A stretch of 62,864 nt of DNA from Botryococcus braunii (lineage: Eukaryota; Chlorophyta; Trebouxiophyceae). Below, in pieces: positions 21,390 through 34,300 of the stretch. Every line of letters begins with the position of its first letter. Positions within the stretch are counted from its first letter, which is position 1. The notes under the pieces are model-generated. The model saw only the letters and a program-made list of their open reading frames with translations, did no database searches and was not told the origin of the DNA. Both the position numbers and the translations under genes were made by a program. Location: NCBI GenBank assembly GCA_002005505.1, contig KV908625.1:116632-179495 (forward strand), in the 5' to 3' direction.

Positions 21390-23965
21390 ATGATGCCAGC
21401 CAACTGTTCAGAGCCCCAGTATGGTATTCCTGTTTTGTATGAGCTTGGTCATCTGCAGAATTATTTCCACAGTTGTTACCATAATTTCATGACCCATATT
21501 GTAGGTGGGCATGGTTTGTGTAGAGAGTTTCAGACATCCCCCTCTGCCAGTGACCTGATCAGTCCTGAGAGCATGTTTAAGAGAGATGCAGCTCCTCACC
21601 TTATTGATAGTGATGCTCATGTTGTTTTGTTTGTTGATAGTAGTGATAGAGAGGATTCTGTCAGCCAGCTTGTGTCACAGCTACTGCCAGGTACTAGATT
21701 GACTGTGCTCTCTTGCCTGAGCCACTGTGAACAGGTGCTGGAAGGGACTACACAACAACAGTCTCATGATGTACTACTCTCGGCTTCTGTTTTGGCTGCA
21801 TTGGGTTTATCTTCCACCACTATGTGCACACCCCATTGCAATTCCCATACAGGCTTGCCCTTGTTAGTTGTTTGGTACAGTCTGGCTGTCTCGGTGAGAA
21901 GAAGAAGCCACTGCCTGCAACCTGTTTTGACTCTTTTGTTCAGCTTGACAGTAGACACATTGTGGATGGTCTTGATCTTTCTGGTACTTGTATTGAGTTT
22001 GAGGGAACTCTTGCTGGTAGGACTGTCAGGATTTTGTTAGACAGTGGAGCTTCTGCAGATTTTATTGATGATAAACTTGTGCATGAGCTTGCCCTTCCCA
22101 CTGAATCTATGAGTTCACATGTTACTGTGAGAGTAGCTGATGGCAGAACATCTATGGTAGGACATAGTGTGTCAACTGACCTGACTGTTGGGACATTGGG
22201 TTTTAGAGTCACCTGCCTCCCTACTGAGTTGACTTATTATGATCTTGTCTTGGGCAAACCTTGGCTTACTGCTTTTAACCCAGTTGTAAATTGGAAATTG
22301 AATGCTGTGTCCTTGGTTCATGCTGATCAAACACATGTACTTTTGGGGTGTCAGAGGTCAGGCATGCCAGAATATGTGATTTCTTCTATGGAAGTAGAAG
22401 AGATGGTGAAGTTGGGTGAATCAATCTATGTTGTTCAATTAAATGCAGTGACTGACAGTCCAGATACCGATGCATATAATGTGCCAGAGTTGGAGGAGCT
22501 TTTGCAGGAGTTTCAAGATGTTTTATCTGGACTTCCTGAAGGCCTACCCCCTACTCGTGCTGGAGACCACCATATCAGATTGGAGCCGGAGGCAACTCCT
22601 CCAGTCTCTCGTATTTACCCACTGTCCGGAGCTCAGCTGGCTGAACTTCGTGCGCAGTTACAAGAGCTCCTGGAGCGAGGCTTCATCCGCCCATCAACAT
22701 CCCCTTTTGGTGCACCTATCTTATTTGTCCCAAAGAAAGATGGTGGCTGGCGTTTGTGCATTGACTATAGAGCCTTGAATAGGATTACTGTTAGGAACCA
22801 GCACCCATTGCCTAGAATTGATGAGATGTTTGAACAACTTCATGGCAGTTGTATCTTTTCTAAACTTGATCTGGCTTCTGGGTATCATCAGATACGTATG
22901 CATGAAGACAGTATAGAAAAGACTGCATTTAAAACTCGTTATGGTCATTATGAATTTACTGTGATGCCTTTTGGGTTGACTAATGCTCCTGCCACCTTTC
23001 AGGCTGTAATGAACTCTGTCTTGGCTCCCTTTCTTGACAGATTTGTGCTAGTGTACCTAGACGATATCCTCATTTATTTTAAATCTGTTGCAGAACATAT
23101 GGAGCATCTAAGAACTGTCTTGTCAGTGTTACGGGAACATAAATTTTATTGTAAAAGGTCTAAGTGTGAATTTGCTGCCAAGCAGGTGGAATACCTTGGG
23201 CACCTGTTGACACCGGATGGGATCAAGGTGGATCCTAGGAAGGTTGCTGCCATTCAGGATTGGCCCACTCCTTGTAATGTGTCACAGTTGAGAGGGTTCC
23301 TTGGGTTGACACAATATTATGACACTTTTGTTGACCATTTTGCAGATGTTGCTTATCCTATGACTGAGTTGCTTAAGAAGGATATGCCTTGGACCTGGGA
23401 GGGACCCCAGAGGGAAGCCTTTGTTGCACTGAAAGATCTTGTTTCTACTCCTCCTTGCCTGTTGATGCCTGATTTAGACAAACCTTTTGTTGTACATGTA
23501 GACGCCTCAGGATTTGCTGTTGGAGCTGTACTACAGCAGGATCAAGGGAAGGGACTGCAGCCCGTGGCCTTCGAATCCAGGAAATTCCAACCCCCTGAAA
23601 GGAAGTTAGCACCCTATGATAGAGAATTGCTTGCCCTGGTACATGCATTACTGAAGTGGAAGCATTTGTTGCTAGGGGCTAAGTTTACTGTGCACACTGA
23701 CCAGCAAGCACTTAAGTATTTACTTACTGCTCCTGTTAGGACTAGTAGACAAGAACGTTGGCTTACTGAGATCATGAGGTTCATGCCTGACATCAAATAT
23801 GTTAAAGGGACTGACAACGTTGTTGCAGATGCTTTATCCAGGCGTGTTGATTTAGCAGTAATGCATGTCTCCTCTGTTTCTGTCTCGTCCCTCCTACCAG
23901 AAATTGCTTTGCTGTGTACTAATGACCCCACAGTTACTAAACTGGTGGAAGAAGGTGTTTGGTGA
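21390..23965 (+). CDS. Gyp-1 pol: protease, reverse transcriptase, RNase H
   Basis: The main frame (21824-23965, 713 codons) has protease motif LLDSGASADFID (about residues 70-80), then RT with FVPKKDGGWRLCIDYRALN, PFGLTNAPATFQ and YLDDILIYF, then RNase H starting VHVDASGFAVGAVL and the DALSR end. Upstream, 21390 to about 21830 is open in another frame and probably encodes the pol N-terminus, so a frameshift lies near 21850. The frame ends at GVW-stop (23963-23965). The integrase begins in a different frame, overlapping by a few bases. Confidence 0.85.
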
Positions 23966-24519
23966 TGAGAGACACTATACCTTATTCTGTGCAGTCAGGT
24001 CGAGTATTTGTCCCTGATGCAATGAGAGAGAAGGTATTGAGAGAGTGTCATTCCACCCCCTTTTCTGGACATCTTGGGATTAACAAGATGCATGACTTAG
24101 TTTGCAGGAACTTTTGGTGGCCACGGCTCAACTCGTCAGTCAGGGACTTTTGCAGGTCTTGTGACACCTGCCAGCGCACTAAAGGGACGGGAACTGTACC
24201 TTATGGACTGCTCCAGCCACTACCTATTCCGGATGGACCTTGGCAGAGCGTTTCCCTGGACTTAGTGACTGATTTACCTGTCTGTTGTGGGTTTGATTCT
24301 ATTGTGGTATTTGTTGATAGGTTTTCTAAGTTGTGTGTATTGGCTGCATGCAATAAAACTATCACTGCACCCCAGCTTGCACAACTATTTATTGACAGGG
24401 TCTTTGTGAGATTTGGAATGCCTACCTCAATTGTGAGTGATAGAGATCCTAGGTTCACTAGCCATTTTTGGCAGGCCTTTATGAATATATTAGACTGCCT
24501 TAAAGAGTGCCAAATCTAA
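23959..24519 (+). pseudogene. Gyp-1 integrase N-terminal half, catalytic Glu deleted
   Basis: Shows the HHCC zinc domain (HLGINKMHDLVCRNFWWP ... CRSCDTCQRTK), the first catalytic Asp (SLDLVTDL) and the second (VSDRDPRFTSHFW). It then stops 26 residues later. In intact relatives (for example 50098-53268) the STAYHPQTDGQTERVNR block with the catalytic Glu follows. Here sequence jumps to a region matching the later ARQAQYANTKRRD block, so roughly 110-130 codons are deleted. No active integrase can be made from this copy. Confidence 0.8.
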
Positions 24520-25003
24520 CCTTGCCTCTGCACAGCAACGGCAGAAGACTTACGCGGATAAGAAGAGACGGGACCATCCTTTTAAGGTGGGGGACCAGGT
24601 CTTGCTGGCTGCGAGGAAGAACCAGCTTGAACCTGGGCTCTCGTCCAAGTTATCAGCTAAGTATTTTGGGCCCTTTGTGATTGCTGCAGCAGTTGGTTCT
24701 CGAGCTTTTAGGCTTGTGTTGCCTGAGACTGTTAACATTCATCCTGTATTTCATGTTTCCCAGTTGAAGCCATATGTATCTTCATCTGTACCAGTGACCG
24801 TTACTTCACCACCTCCTTTGTATGCAGACAGGCGTGGCGGCGTGTACGAAGTGGAGGCCATCATAGCTAAGAAGAGAGTTGGAAAGTCTTGGCGCTACTT
24901 AGTCAAATGGAAAGGCTACGATGAGACTGAGAATACTTGGGAGCCTCTTGCCCATGTTCGCCATCTGGCTGATGACGTGGCAGCTGCCCCTGTCTTCTCC
25001 TGA
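24514..25003 (+). CDS. Gyp-1 integrase C-terminal region with chromodomain
   Basis: Continues after the deletion with KRRDHPFKVGDQVLL, then the GPY/F-like module (KYFGPFVI, HPVFHVSQLKPY), then a chromodomain with the core YEVEAII, YLVKWKGY and ENTWEP. Chromodomains of chromoviruses target integration by binding methylated H3K9 (family knowledge). Aromatic cage positions Y, W and Y/W are present by eye. Confidence 0.8.
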
Positions 25004-25761
25004 GTCCCACTTGCGGGCATCCCTTGATTAAGCCATTTGCGGCTTGAGCCTTTTCCAGCCACTTGCGGCTGATGACCCTTGAAGCTTCAATGCCAGCCAG
25101 CTTGGGTTTGGGAGGGAGGGAGGGTGGAAGGGTCTGGGAGGGGGATTCGTGATTGGGGATTTGCATGCATGTCTCTTGGTTATATGTTTTGCATGGGTTA
25201 TGTTTCCTTGACCCACGGCTCCACTTTGTGATGCACTTGCTGTTGCAGTGTAGCTGCAAATTGTAGTTCCGTGCTTGAATAACTTGCTTTGGTATCTTAC
25301 CCATGAGATACAACATGTGGCAGTTAGTGTGTCTAGCTTGCTGCTCTAGACAATATGCCTTATGCCCGTTGTTGGAAAGCCACCTCAAGCGAAGGTTGCA
25401 CTGCGTAGCAGGGTAACTGGACCTAAGGTTTGGACAAGTGCTAGTCTAATGACTCAACCTTATTGTTTCATCACTGGTGTGAGTGCTGTCTAGGGAGTTC
25501 GTCCCCTAAGTTAGAGGATCCGCCTTGCAGACGATAGTCCTTAGAATGTTAAGGTATTCGAGCATTGAGCAGATGAGTCCCTCGTCTGTGTCGTGCTAAA
25601 CTTGCTTGTGGATTTCATCCTCTGACTTGCGTTATGTAGTAACTATAGGAGGTGTGATTGTCTATAGTTACAGTAAGCAGGGTTCGTGATACCCCTGTCT
25701 TACGTTTGTGGCCCCATTTGCCATAAACATCATCTCATAGCTTATGCCAAGGGGGAGGGCA
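25004..25761 (+). other. Gyp-1 3' untranslated region and polypurine tract
   Basis: No coding signal over about 750 bp. The last bases AAGGGGGAGGGCA (25749-25761) form the polypurine tract that primes plus-strand DNA next to the 3' LTR. Confidence 0.7.
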
Positions 25762-26022
25762 TGTAGCATTTCCTAGGGTATAATGCTCTAGTAGGGTCCT
25801 TGGCATAGTGCATGACTTGCCTTGTGATCTAGTTCGCAGTACAACCTCGCTCAGGTACTTCGCTCGGTTGCCCGATCACGCGTCTGTGGCAGTACAATAT
25901 AATTCAATCCACCCTGGGTTTAAGAGTACGCTTGCGAATCAATCATGTAACACTCTTTTGTTGCACACCACGAACGTCTCACTGTCTCCTTCTAAACCTC
26001 TTCCGCTAAGCTATAGTCTACA
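25762..26022 (+). repeat. Gyp-1 3' LTR
   Basis: Identical by reading to 19994-20254. Followed by the TCCCG duplication (26023-26027). Confidence 0.93.
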
Positions 26023-26751
26023 TCCCGCCCCTTTTACGTCGGCAAGTCACACGTACACACAGTTGCCATGTTCATCACATTATGATGAAAAACAAACCAT
26101 CTGGTCACTCTCAGCCATTCCATCCTATTTATCGATGCGGTGGTTCTGCTGGCGCAGATCCATCTGTCCGTTAACAACTTTGATTGGCCCGCAGATGGTG
26201 CTACTGGGAACGACGTTATTCCTGCTGAAGCTCCATCGTTGAAATCCAAGTTGAGGATCTGCTCTCCCTCTCTTGTATTCTAAACGTACGGTAGCAGTCT
26301 TTCCAACGATTTGTTGACCCACCGTGGCGACAGCCGTGGGCAACTCTACCGCTGGCGGAGTTCTTGTGTACAACTACGTCTCTCTCGGAATCAGGATTGG
26401 CTGTACAAAATAATTGCATCCGACGCCCCATAGCATAGCCCCATAGAAGTCTTGGAAGAACTTCTATGTGCAAGTTCACAGCAGTGCAGGTTATGCTGGG
26501 TGGTGGAAAAGCAGCTTCGTGTATGTACGGGGGACACGGGGAATATATGTGGTGCTTACATAATGTCTTCTCCGCGTGTGCCAGGTCATGTACACTTTCG
26601 ATAGTGCACAAAACCTCTGAATCTGCTCTGAGAACTCTGGGTTCCATGCAAGCAATTTTGGTCAACACCGGCTTTTTTGGTAAATTACCTAATAAAAAAA
26701 CCCAATCATGCAAAATCAAAATCTGAGAGGACCTGGTATGGGCGCATGCAG

Positions 26752-27013
26752 GCCATATGATACATCTGGCAAGGAAGGATTCAAGGTTTCTACCAGAGCT
26801 TCTCAAGCTCCGGATCTTATACAAGATGGCCTACCTGTGCTCAACTACACAACGCTTTTCAAGGACTTTTGTTTCCTCTTTGGAGGAACACTCCTGAACA
26901 GTTCTGGGCCACCAGAATTGATTCATGATCCCATCTTGACATACTACGGGGCATCCCCACTTCAATTGTTCCTTGCACGGGTCTTAGAATCTCCATGTGG
27001 ACCATTTGACTGG
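26752..27013 (+). CDS. Penultimate exon of CCGSG-family secreted protein, copy 2 (intact)
   Basis: Lies between GCATGCAG and GACTGG|GTAAGG. It begins with one base completing a codon and ends in phase 0, so it joins cleanly to 27185. The translation has PYDTSGKEGFKVS, NYTTLF, NSSGPPELIHDP, LTYYGAS and ESPCGPFDW; NYT and NSS are sequons. It has no frame damage, unlike copy 1. Earlier exons of this copy lie at about 26030-26430 and the first exon is cut off by Gyp-1. Confidence 0.6.
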
Positions 27014-27184
27014 GTAAGGGCTCGAGCTCAAACATAGGCGACGTCAGGCCTCTATACCTGTACAATATTGGCAGTCTGAGCGCACTTTGGTGCTTGTACA
27101 TTGCTTTTGAACGAGGACCCGACGCAAGCTATTCCCCTCCGTTTGTGCGTGCAGCGGTTTCTGATGCTTCCTTTGCATCTGCAG

Positions 27185-27715
27185 GTCATCTACGTCATGG
27201 TGGCCAAGTTCAATGGTTTTATGGGGCCCGAACCTCGTCTCCGAATCACACAAGGCTGGATAAACAACCCCAAGTGCTGTGGTTCTGGGACAGTCTTCCC
27301 ATACCCTTGCGAACTAGCAGTGTTCAAGTACACGCCGCAGCCAGGGGGAACTGAGGACCTGGCATTGTACAGCCCCACCGACTCCGCACACCCCATCCTC
27401 ACGATCAAGGGGATCTGGTACTCACCAAGCTGGTTTTCCATTCCCCTCCCACCCACCTCCACTTGGGCGCCTGGCATTGTGCGGTGGTTGGTACAAGACG
27501 TCCTAACGATCACAAATGTCACAGCAAGCGGGGAGCAAGTGAAGATCGGAAACGCGTTGGCCAATGGAAACTTTGGAGATTTTCGACTTGGACTCTGTGG
27601 CATTGACTCCTGGGAAGGTCCCGCTCGGGCAAAGTTGCCGGGAGAAATCATTCCTATAGGTGTTGGGTCAAACATCCCCGCAGAGGTGTACTGGCAATTT
27701 CTTCCTTACTTCTAG
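27185..27715 (+). CDS. Terminal exon of CCGSG-family secreted protein, copy 2
   Basis: A phase-0 exon after TCTGCAG, 176 codons to TAG, matching 11910-12440 in length and end (VYWQFLPYF). NPKCCGSGTVFPYPCELAVF and the cysteine pattern are conserved, as is NVT. Similarity to copy 1 continues past the stop to about 27760 (ending CATTACAG|TAAGTA). Unrecognised family; presumably the same extracellular role as copy 1. Confidence 0.6.
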   Translation, partial: VIYVMVAKFNGFMGPEPRLRITQGWINNPKCCGSGTVFPYPCELAVFKYTPQPGGTEDLALYSPTDSAHPILTIKGIWYSPSWFSIPLPPTSTWAPGIVRWLVQDVLTITNVTASGEQVKIGNALANGNFGDFRLGLCGIDSWEGPARAKLPGEIIPIGVGSNIPAEVYWQFLPYF

Positions 27716-27769
27716 ATTATGTGGACTTGGTGTCCTTCCGAGGCGTCATTACAGTAAGTACATTTTTTT

Positions 27770-28956
<1,187 letters not shown>

Positions 28957-29220
28957 CCTGTGACATAATGCAATCATTAGCAATGCTCACAGAAGACAGT
29001 ATGGACAGCCCTTATCCTCTCGAAGGGCTTCACAGACTGGAGTTCGTCACGTATGAACTTTTACAATGTATGTGTGTTATGATGTGACTCACTAAGCTAA
29101 GAAAAACATAAGGGATACCTGTGACATAATGCAATCATTAGCAATGCTCACAGAAGACAGTATGGACAGCCCTTATCCTCTCGAAGGGCTTCACAGACTG
29201 GAGTTCGTCACGTATGAACT
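28957..29220 (+). repeat. 103-bp direct repeat, two copies (28957-29059 and 29118-29220)
   Basis: CCTGTGACATAATGCAATC through CACGTATGAACT occurs twice, 161 bp apart, identical by reading. It lies at or just outside the likely left edge of the Cop-A LTR, so it may reflect two LTR ends or a local tandem duplication. Confidence 0.8.
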
Positions 29221-29937
29221 GACCAATCTCACTGCCTTCATCCCTTTAAATACTACGGAAGGCTGACATCATTGCCTCCTCTGCATTTGCTAGTCTTTGT
29301 CACTATTAACACTACGGAGAGTTGATCTGCGGCTCCGTACTATGCGTGAATTCGTAGAACCGTACACTCATCGTTCAGTCCTACCGGATTCTTCACGAAC
29401 TCGACCCGAAAATATCTTAGACCGTCTAAACGACAAGATCTATCCGCAAAAGCTTCGATCCAGAACCTCGGAGCCGACCGTACGCTCCGTGAAATGACTC
29501 GATGAGAAGATATTTACTCCGTGAACCCGTTCGGATCTCGATCTGATCACCGAGTTAGTTCCTGAGACCTTTAAACCACTCGGAGTTGGTGCATTTACGT
29601 CTAACTTACTCGAATCTCACGATAAGAACCGTAATTACACCCCGGAACTTCTACTGTAAGTCCGTACCACCCTGTACACTCCAGGATAAAGTCTGCAGGC
29701 CCTTTAACTTTATTCAAATGTCATGAGTAAGTCTCAAATGTCCTTTATCAGTCAATATACTTGCACATTTATTCTATACACCAAGTATATCAACAACGTG
29801 TCATGCAGTACACCTGTACCTTATGCAGCTGTACCTTATTTGGACTCTTCAAACATGCAGACAAATGTAGGGGACTCTCATCAGATGTGAAGTGAAATTT
29901 TTTCCCAAGTACAGCTGATGATCCCCATTTTATAACA
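29120..29937 (-). repeat. Probable Cop-A 3' LTR (left edge uncertain)
   Basis: Read on the minus strand, the Cop-A coding region is followed by a purine tract (GAGGGGAGG, ending at 29938) and then TGTTATAAAATGGGG, a plausible LTR start at 29937. The other end could be TGTGACATAATG at 29120 (or 28959), giving TG...CA ends. No matching 5' LTR is in the window, so the boundary is inferred. Confidence 0.4.
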
Positions 29938-30022
29938 CCTCCCCTCATGTGCAGGAGTGGACAAATAAGCAATCCCAAATCACTTCAGCCAGGCACAAAC
30001 AGCTGTGCTCAATCAGTTGGCT

Positions 30023-30646
30023 TCATTTCAAGCCAGCCTGTGCTCTAAGCTTTATGAAGGGAGCTTTGGCCAAAACCTTCGTGAACATATCAGCAATATT
30101 TTCTGCAGTGCCCACATATTTTGGAATGATAGCACCCTTCTCCACCTCATCCCTCACCCTGTGGTACCTCACTGCAATATGCTTGGTCCTAGTTGAGATG
30201 GGAATTCCCTTAATATTTGCAAGGGCACCTGTGTTGTCAGTATACACCACAACACCACCTTCCCCCTCTCCCAGATCAGACATTAACTTGCTGAACCAAA
30301 GCGCTTCTTGCACCCCAGTACACATGGAGATGAACTCTGCCTCAACAGTAGACAGAGCCACCAGTGGCTGCAGTTTACTGCCCCAAGAGACTGCTGCACC
30401 ACTGGACATAAATACGTAGCCTGATGTAGACTTTCTGCCATCCAGATCACCTGCATAGTCAGAATCTACAAAGGCTTCCAAGCCTCCCTTTCCCCTTTCC
30501 CACTCCAAACCCAGCTCCTTGGTTGCTGCCAGGTACCTCAGCACATTCATGCCTGCGCTCAAATGCGTTGAAGTGGGCTGGTTAGAGAATCTTGCTAATA
30601 AACCAGCTGAGTAGGATAGGTCTGGCCTCACAGTGTTGGCTAAATA
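30023..30646 (-). pseudogene. Cop-A RNase H / C-terminal part of pol (separated by Cop-B)
   Basis: Copia-type RNase H: FVDSDYAGDLDGRKSTSGYVF, SWGSKLQPLVALSTVEAEF and YTDNTGALANIKG near the start of the domain's second half, then the typical end NIADMFTKVL. The frame enters at 30646 inside YLANTVRPD, exactly where the Cop-A frame at 37787 is broken off, so both are halves of one ORF split by Cop-B with TSD AAATA. Confidence 0.9.
30642..30646 (+). repeat. Cop-B target-site duplication AAATA (left)
   Basis: AAATA here and at 37787-37791 flank the element. Removing one copy and the element restores the Cop-A reading frame. Confidence 0.92.
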
Positions 30647-31337
30647 TGAAATATTCTGGGCTTGGCGTATCCTGCATGGTGGCGGCACGGAGGGTGTTAG
30701 ACGATGTCCTCCTACTTGTGCGTTGTTAAGTAGGCACGGACATATACAAGTCAAGGACTGGTTAGCAACTGATTGATAGACACCCGGAGTGCCACTATAG
30801 TTCCAACCAAGTGTTACAATATCTCTCATCTCTCCTAACAAGGTGACGCAGTTCAAACACGCCTAACCTGCTCTCACCCAGGTCGTGTTCATTACTTTGT
30901 CCGATGAGCTAAACTCAACTCTATATGTCTAACATGTTCTAACAATGTTCATCTGAGTGCTAAATCCAGGAATACAATAAGGATTAAGTCACCTGCATGG
31001 TGGCGGCACGGAGGGTGTTAGACGATGTCCTCCTACTTGTGCGTTGTTAAGTAGGCACGGACATATACAAGTCAAGGACTGGTTAGCAACTGATTGATAG
31101 ACACCCGGAGTGCCACTATAGTTCCAACCAAGTGCCTTCCCTATCCGTGCTTGCCCCATATGCCTCCTTTCTACAAACGTGTCTGTAACTTGCGTTATGA
31201 TAGTCTTCGTTCAAATGCATGTATTGCCTGGCAGAACTCAGGGTTCTGCCTCTCTTTCCTAATTGGTATTGTCTTCATACGGAGACTTGCCATTATTACT
31301 CCTCTGAGGGAAAGGCATAAAATTAATTAACACAACA
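30647..31337 (-). repeat. Cop-B 3' LTR
   Basis: 691 bp, TG...CA ends. It contains two identical 143-bp stretches (30671-30813 and 30992-31134), 321 bp apart. Confidence 0.95.
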
Positions 31338-31351
31338 CTTCCCCTTGCCTT
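31338..31351 (-). other. Cop-B polypurine tract
   Basis: On the minus strand AAGGCAAGGGGAAG abuts the 3' LTR. Confidence 0.8.
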
Positions 31352-31355
31352 TACC

Positions 31356-34300
31356 TCACAGAAACTTGGCCAGTCCCAGTGAGTTACGATGTCCCAGAAA
31401 CACTTGTCTAACTAGTGGTTTGGTAAAAATGTCAGCCACATTTCTAGCAGATTGAATGTACTTGAATTCAACCTGCCCCTTTGCAATAGCTTCACGTGCG
31501 AAATGACAGCTAATTGCAATATGCTTTGTGTGTTTGGAGTACACCGGATTCCTCAGGTGGTTTATACACCCTTGGTTGTCACAATGAATCTTCACTATCC
31601 ACGGTAACACTCCAATTTCCTCCAGGAAACCTCTCAGCCAATTTGCTTCCTTCACAACAGCACTTGCTGCCATGAATTCAGCCTCCACTGTTGAAGTGGC
31701 AACAGCAGATTGCTTTTTACTTCCCCACACTACTGCTCCTCCAAACACAGTGAGGACAAAGCCAGTGGTAGAGAAGCGATGATCCTGATCACCTCCATAG
31801 TCGGCATCCACATAGCCTTCTAGCTCTATCTCCCCCCCTCCGAGAGTTAGAACCAAATCTCGGGTTCCTTTCAGATACTTCAACACACGGATGGCTTCAT
31901 TCCAATGTGCTGTGGTGGGAGATATGCGATAACGAGACAATACACCTACTGCCTGAGCTATATCGGGACGTGTGGTGTTGGCTATATACAGAAGAGACCC
32001 TACTAACTCACAGTAACGGTGACCTGGAGGTAGTGGACTGCCAGCACCAATGCTGTCGCTCCCATCTCTCGGTGCAGGCCTTTGGGACATTACGAAATCT
32101 TTTGTCATGGGAGTATCAGGTCCCACTGACTCAAGATCCAAGCCAAATTTCTCTACAAGTGCATCGATTTTAGGAATGCAACTCAGGGTGATCAGCCCTT
32201 TATCTCTATCTCTCATCACTTGACATCCCAAGAAATCCTTCACTTCCCCAAGATCATGGATGGTGAATTCTTTCTTGAGAAGTCCCTTCACTCTCTCGAT
32301 TTCTGACATGCCCTTGGAAACTATCAGAAGATCATCAACATAGATCAGCACATAGGACTTTCCTCCATCAGTAGAGCATCTCACATACACTCCCGCATCA
32401 CTCTTGCACACCTCATACCCCATGACTTCAAGTTTGTCATTCAGGGTTTTGTGCCAGGCACGTGGAGCCTGCTTCAGGCCATACAACGCCTTTCTCAATC
32501 GGCACACAATATTCTTATCACCATTCTCAAAGCCAGGAGGTTGCGTTACATATACTTCCTCCTCAAGCTCACCATTCAGAAAGGCGGTCTTAACGTCCAC
32601 CTGATGAATTTCACAGCCCTCTCTTGCAGCAACAGCAAGCAGAGCTCTTCTAGCTCCATAGCTACTAGTAGGAGCAAAGACCTCCATCACATCCACTCCA
32701 GGGATTTGTCTGCATCCCTGTGCCACTAATCTGGCCTTGAATCTCACAACATTGCCATGTGCATCCATTTTCACTGAAAATATCCAGTGAACTGGAATAA
32801 CCTTATGTCCACGAGGTCTCGGAACATACTCCATGACCTCATGAGTATCTAGAGAATTTTGCTCTTCCTGCATAGCTGCCTTCCAGTATTCCCACTGGGG
32901 AGACATCTGTGCTTCTCTCAAATTAGAGGGAACGTGAATTTTCCCAAATCTGACACCTGTGTGCTTTTCCTCTGAATTGCCTGATTTTCTCTCACTTTGT
33001 CCAGAACCCACTACTCTTCCACTGACACTCGCTGAGTTACACATCACAGGCTCTCCAGTAGAAGTAGAATGCTCTCTCATAGCACGCTCTCGCTTGGACT
33101 CACACTTGGCTTTGCACAAGTTACTCTGCTCATCCCTCACATCATCCTCCCATGCACAGGTACCTCTCGGACAGTCTTTGTAATTTGGAATCCCTTCACA
33201 TTGTCCAGACTTCCGATTCACCTCCTCAGACACACTCTGACATGCCTGCAAGAGTTCAGACTCTTCAGGTCTCTCACAAGCAACATCGGGATATGGCAGA
33301 GTGTCTGCATACTTCCCCTGATTTATGTGATCCACATGCCTCTCAGACCGACTGCATGTCACTGTTGGTAGTGACCTCACATCTCTGACATCACTCTCCC
33401 AGGCACAGGTACCTCTCAGTGAGCACTTGTAATTTGGTCTGTCTCCACAATGTCTGTGCTCCTGATTCACCTCCTCCTCTCGTCCCTTACATGGAGTCAA
33501 GGATGCAGATCCTGTCTCCCGCTCACAATCATGTTTGGCTGGTGCAAAGAAAGCATATGATGCTTCCTCTGACCGGTGGCTGCCACCACAGTCCCGTCCA
33601 GGAGTGCTCTGACTGGACGGGTTGCCAGAAGAACTCTGCATGGTCACATCTCTTACATTTCTCTCAGTCACTGAACAAGACCCACCCATACTGCTCAGCT
33701 CCCCGGGACCATTTGCAGCTTTGCATGTAGCTGCCCCCCTCACTGCACTCACATGCAATTCATGCCCCTCATGTGAATCACCCTCTAGCTGCACTTCCCC
33801 TGGTCCCTGTGACAGAGAGTCACATTCAGTCAACCCCTCTCGCTCTCTGCTCTCTCCCTTCTCCTGTGGCAGCAGGAGGTCTTTGGCGGCAGTGCGTTGT
33901 TCGTGTCGTTGAGCCCGGGTCAGGCCATCCAATTGGTGGTTGCGGCAATCAGACCTAGTTGGTCTGAGGACCTCCTGGGCTCGCTCCATCTGCGGTCGAA
34001 GGTGGGAGTCCTGTCTCACTCCTCTGGCTAAGTCCTGTACTGCCTCCAGGGTTTGATCCATCTCCACTGGGTCACACAGTCTTCTGGATTCAGGCTCGGG
34101 CTCAGCCTCACTGGGGGGTCCTGTGACAGGCTGTGTGGGGAGGTTGCTGGAGGCTGGCAGGTACTCAGGCTCACTGTGTGGGTCATCAAGATCTGTCTCA
34201 AGGCTGATGTTGGTTGTGCCAGGGGAGGTGCCGGGAAAGACTGGGGGAGTGTCACTTGCAGAGGGCTCAGGACACAGAAACTCTGTAGACTGTGTTGAGG

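Larger units (their letters stand above)
19994..26022 (+). mobile_element. Gyp-1: Ty3/gypsy chromovirus LTR retrotransposon
   Basis: A 6029-bp element with 261-bp LTRs that I read as identical, TSD TCCCG, a primer-binding site, gag with zinc knuckle, protease-RT-RNase H, truncated integrase, GPY/F-like and chromodomain parts, and a polypurine tract. Order PR-RT-RH-INT and the C-terminal chromodomain place it in the chromovirus branch of Ty3/gypsy. It is recent (identical LTRs) yet not autonomous: the integrase lacks its catalytic Glu and several frameshifts are present. Confidence 0.92.

Noticed and set aside
28957..29220. CRISPR-like direct repeats
   Set aside because: Only two copies of 103 bp with one spacer, in a eukaryotic retrotransposon context.
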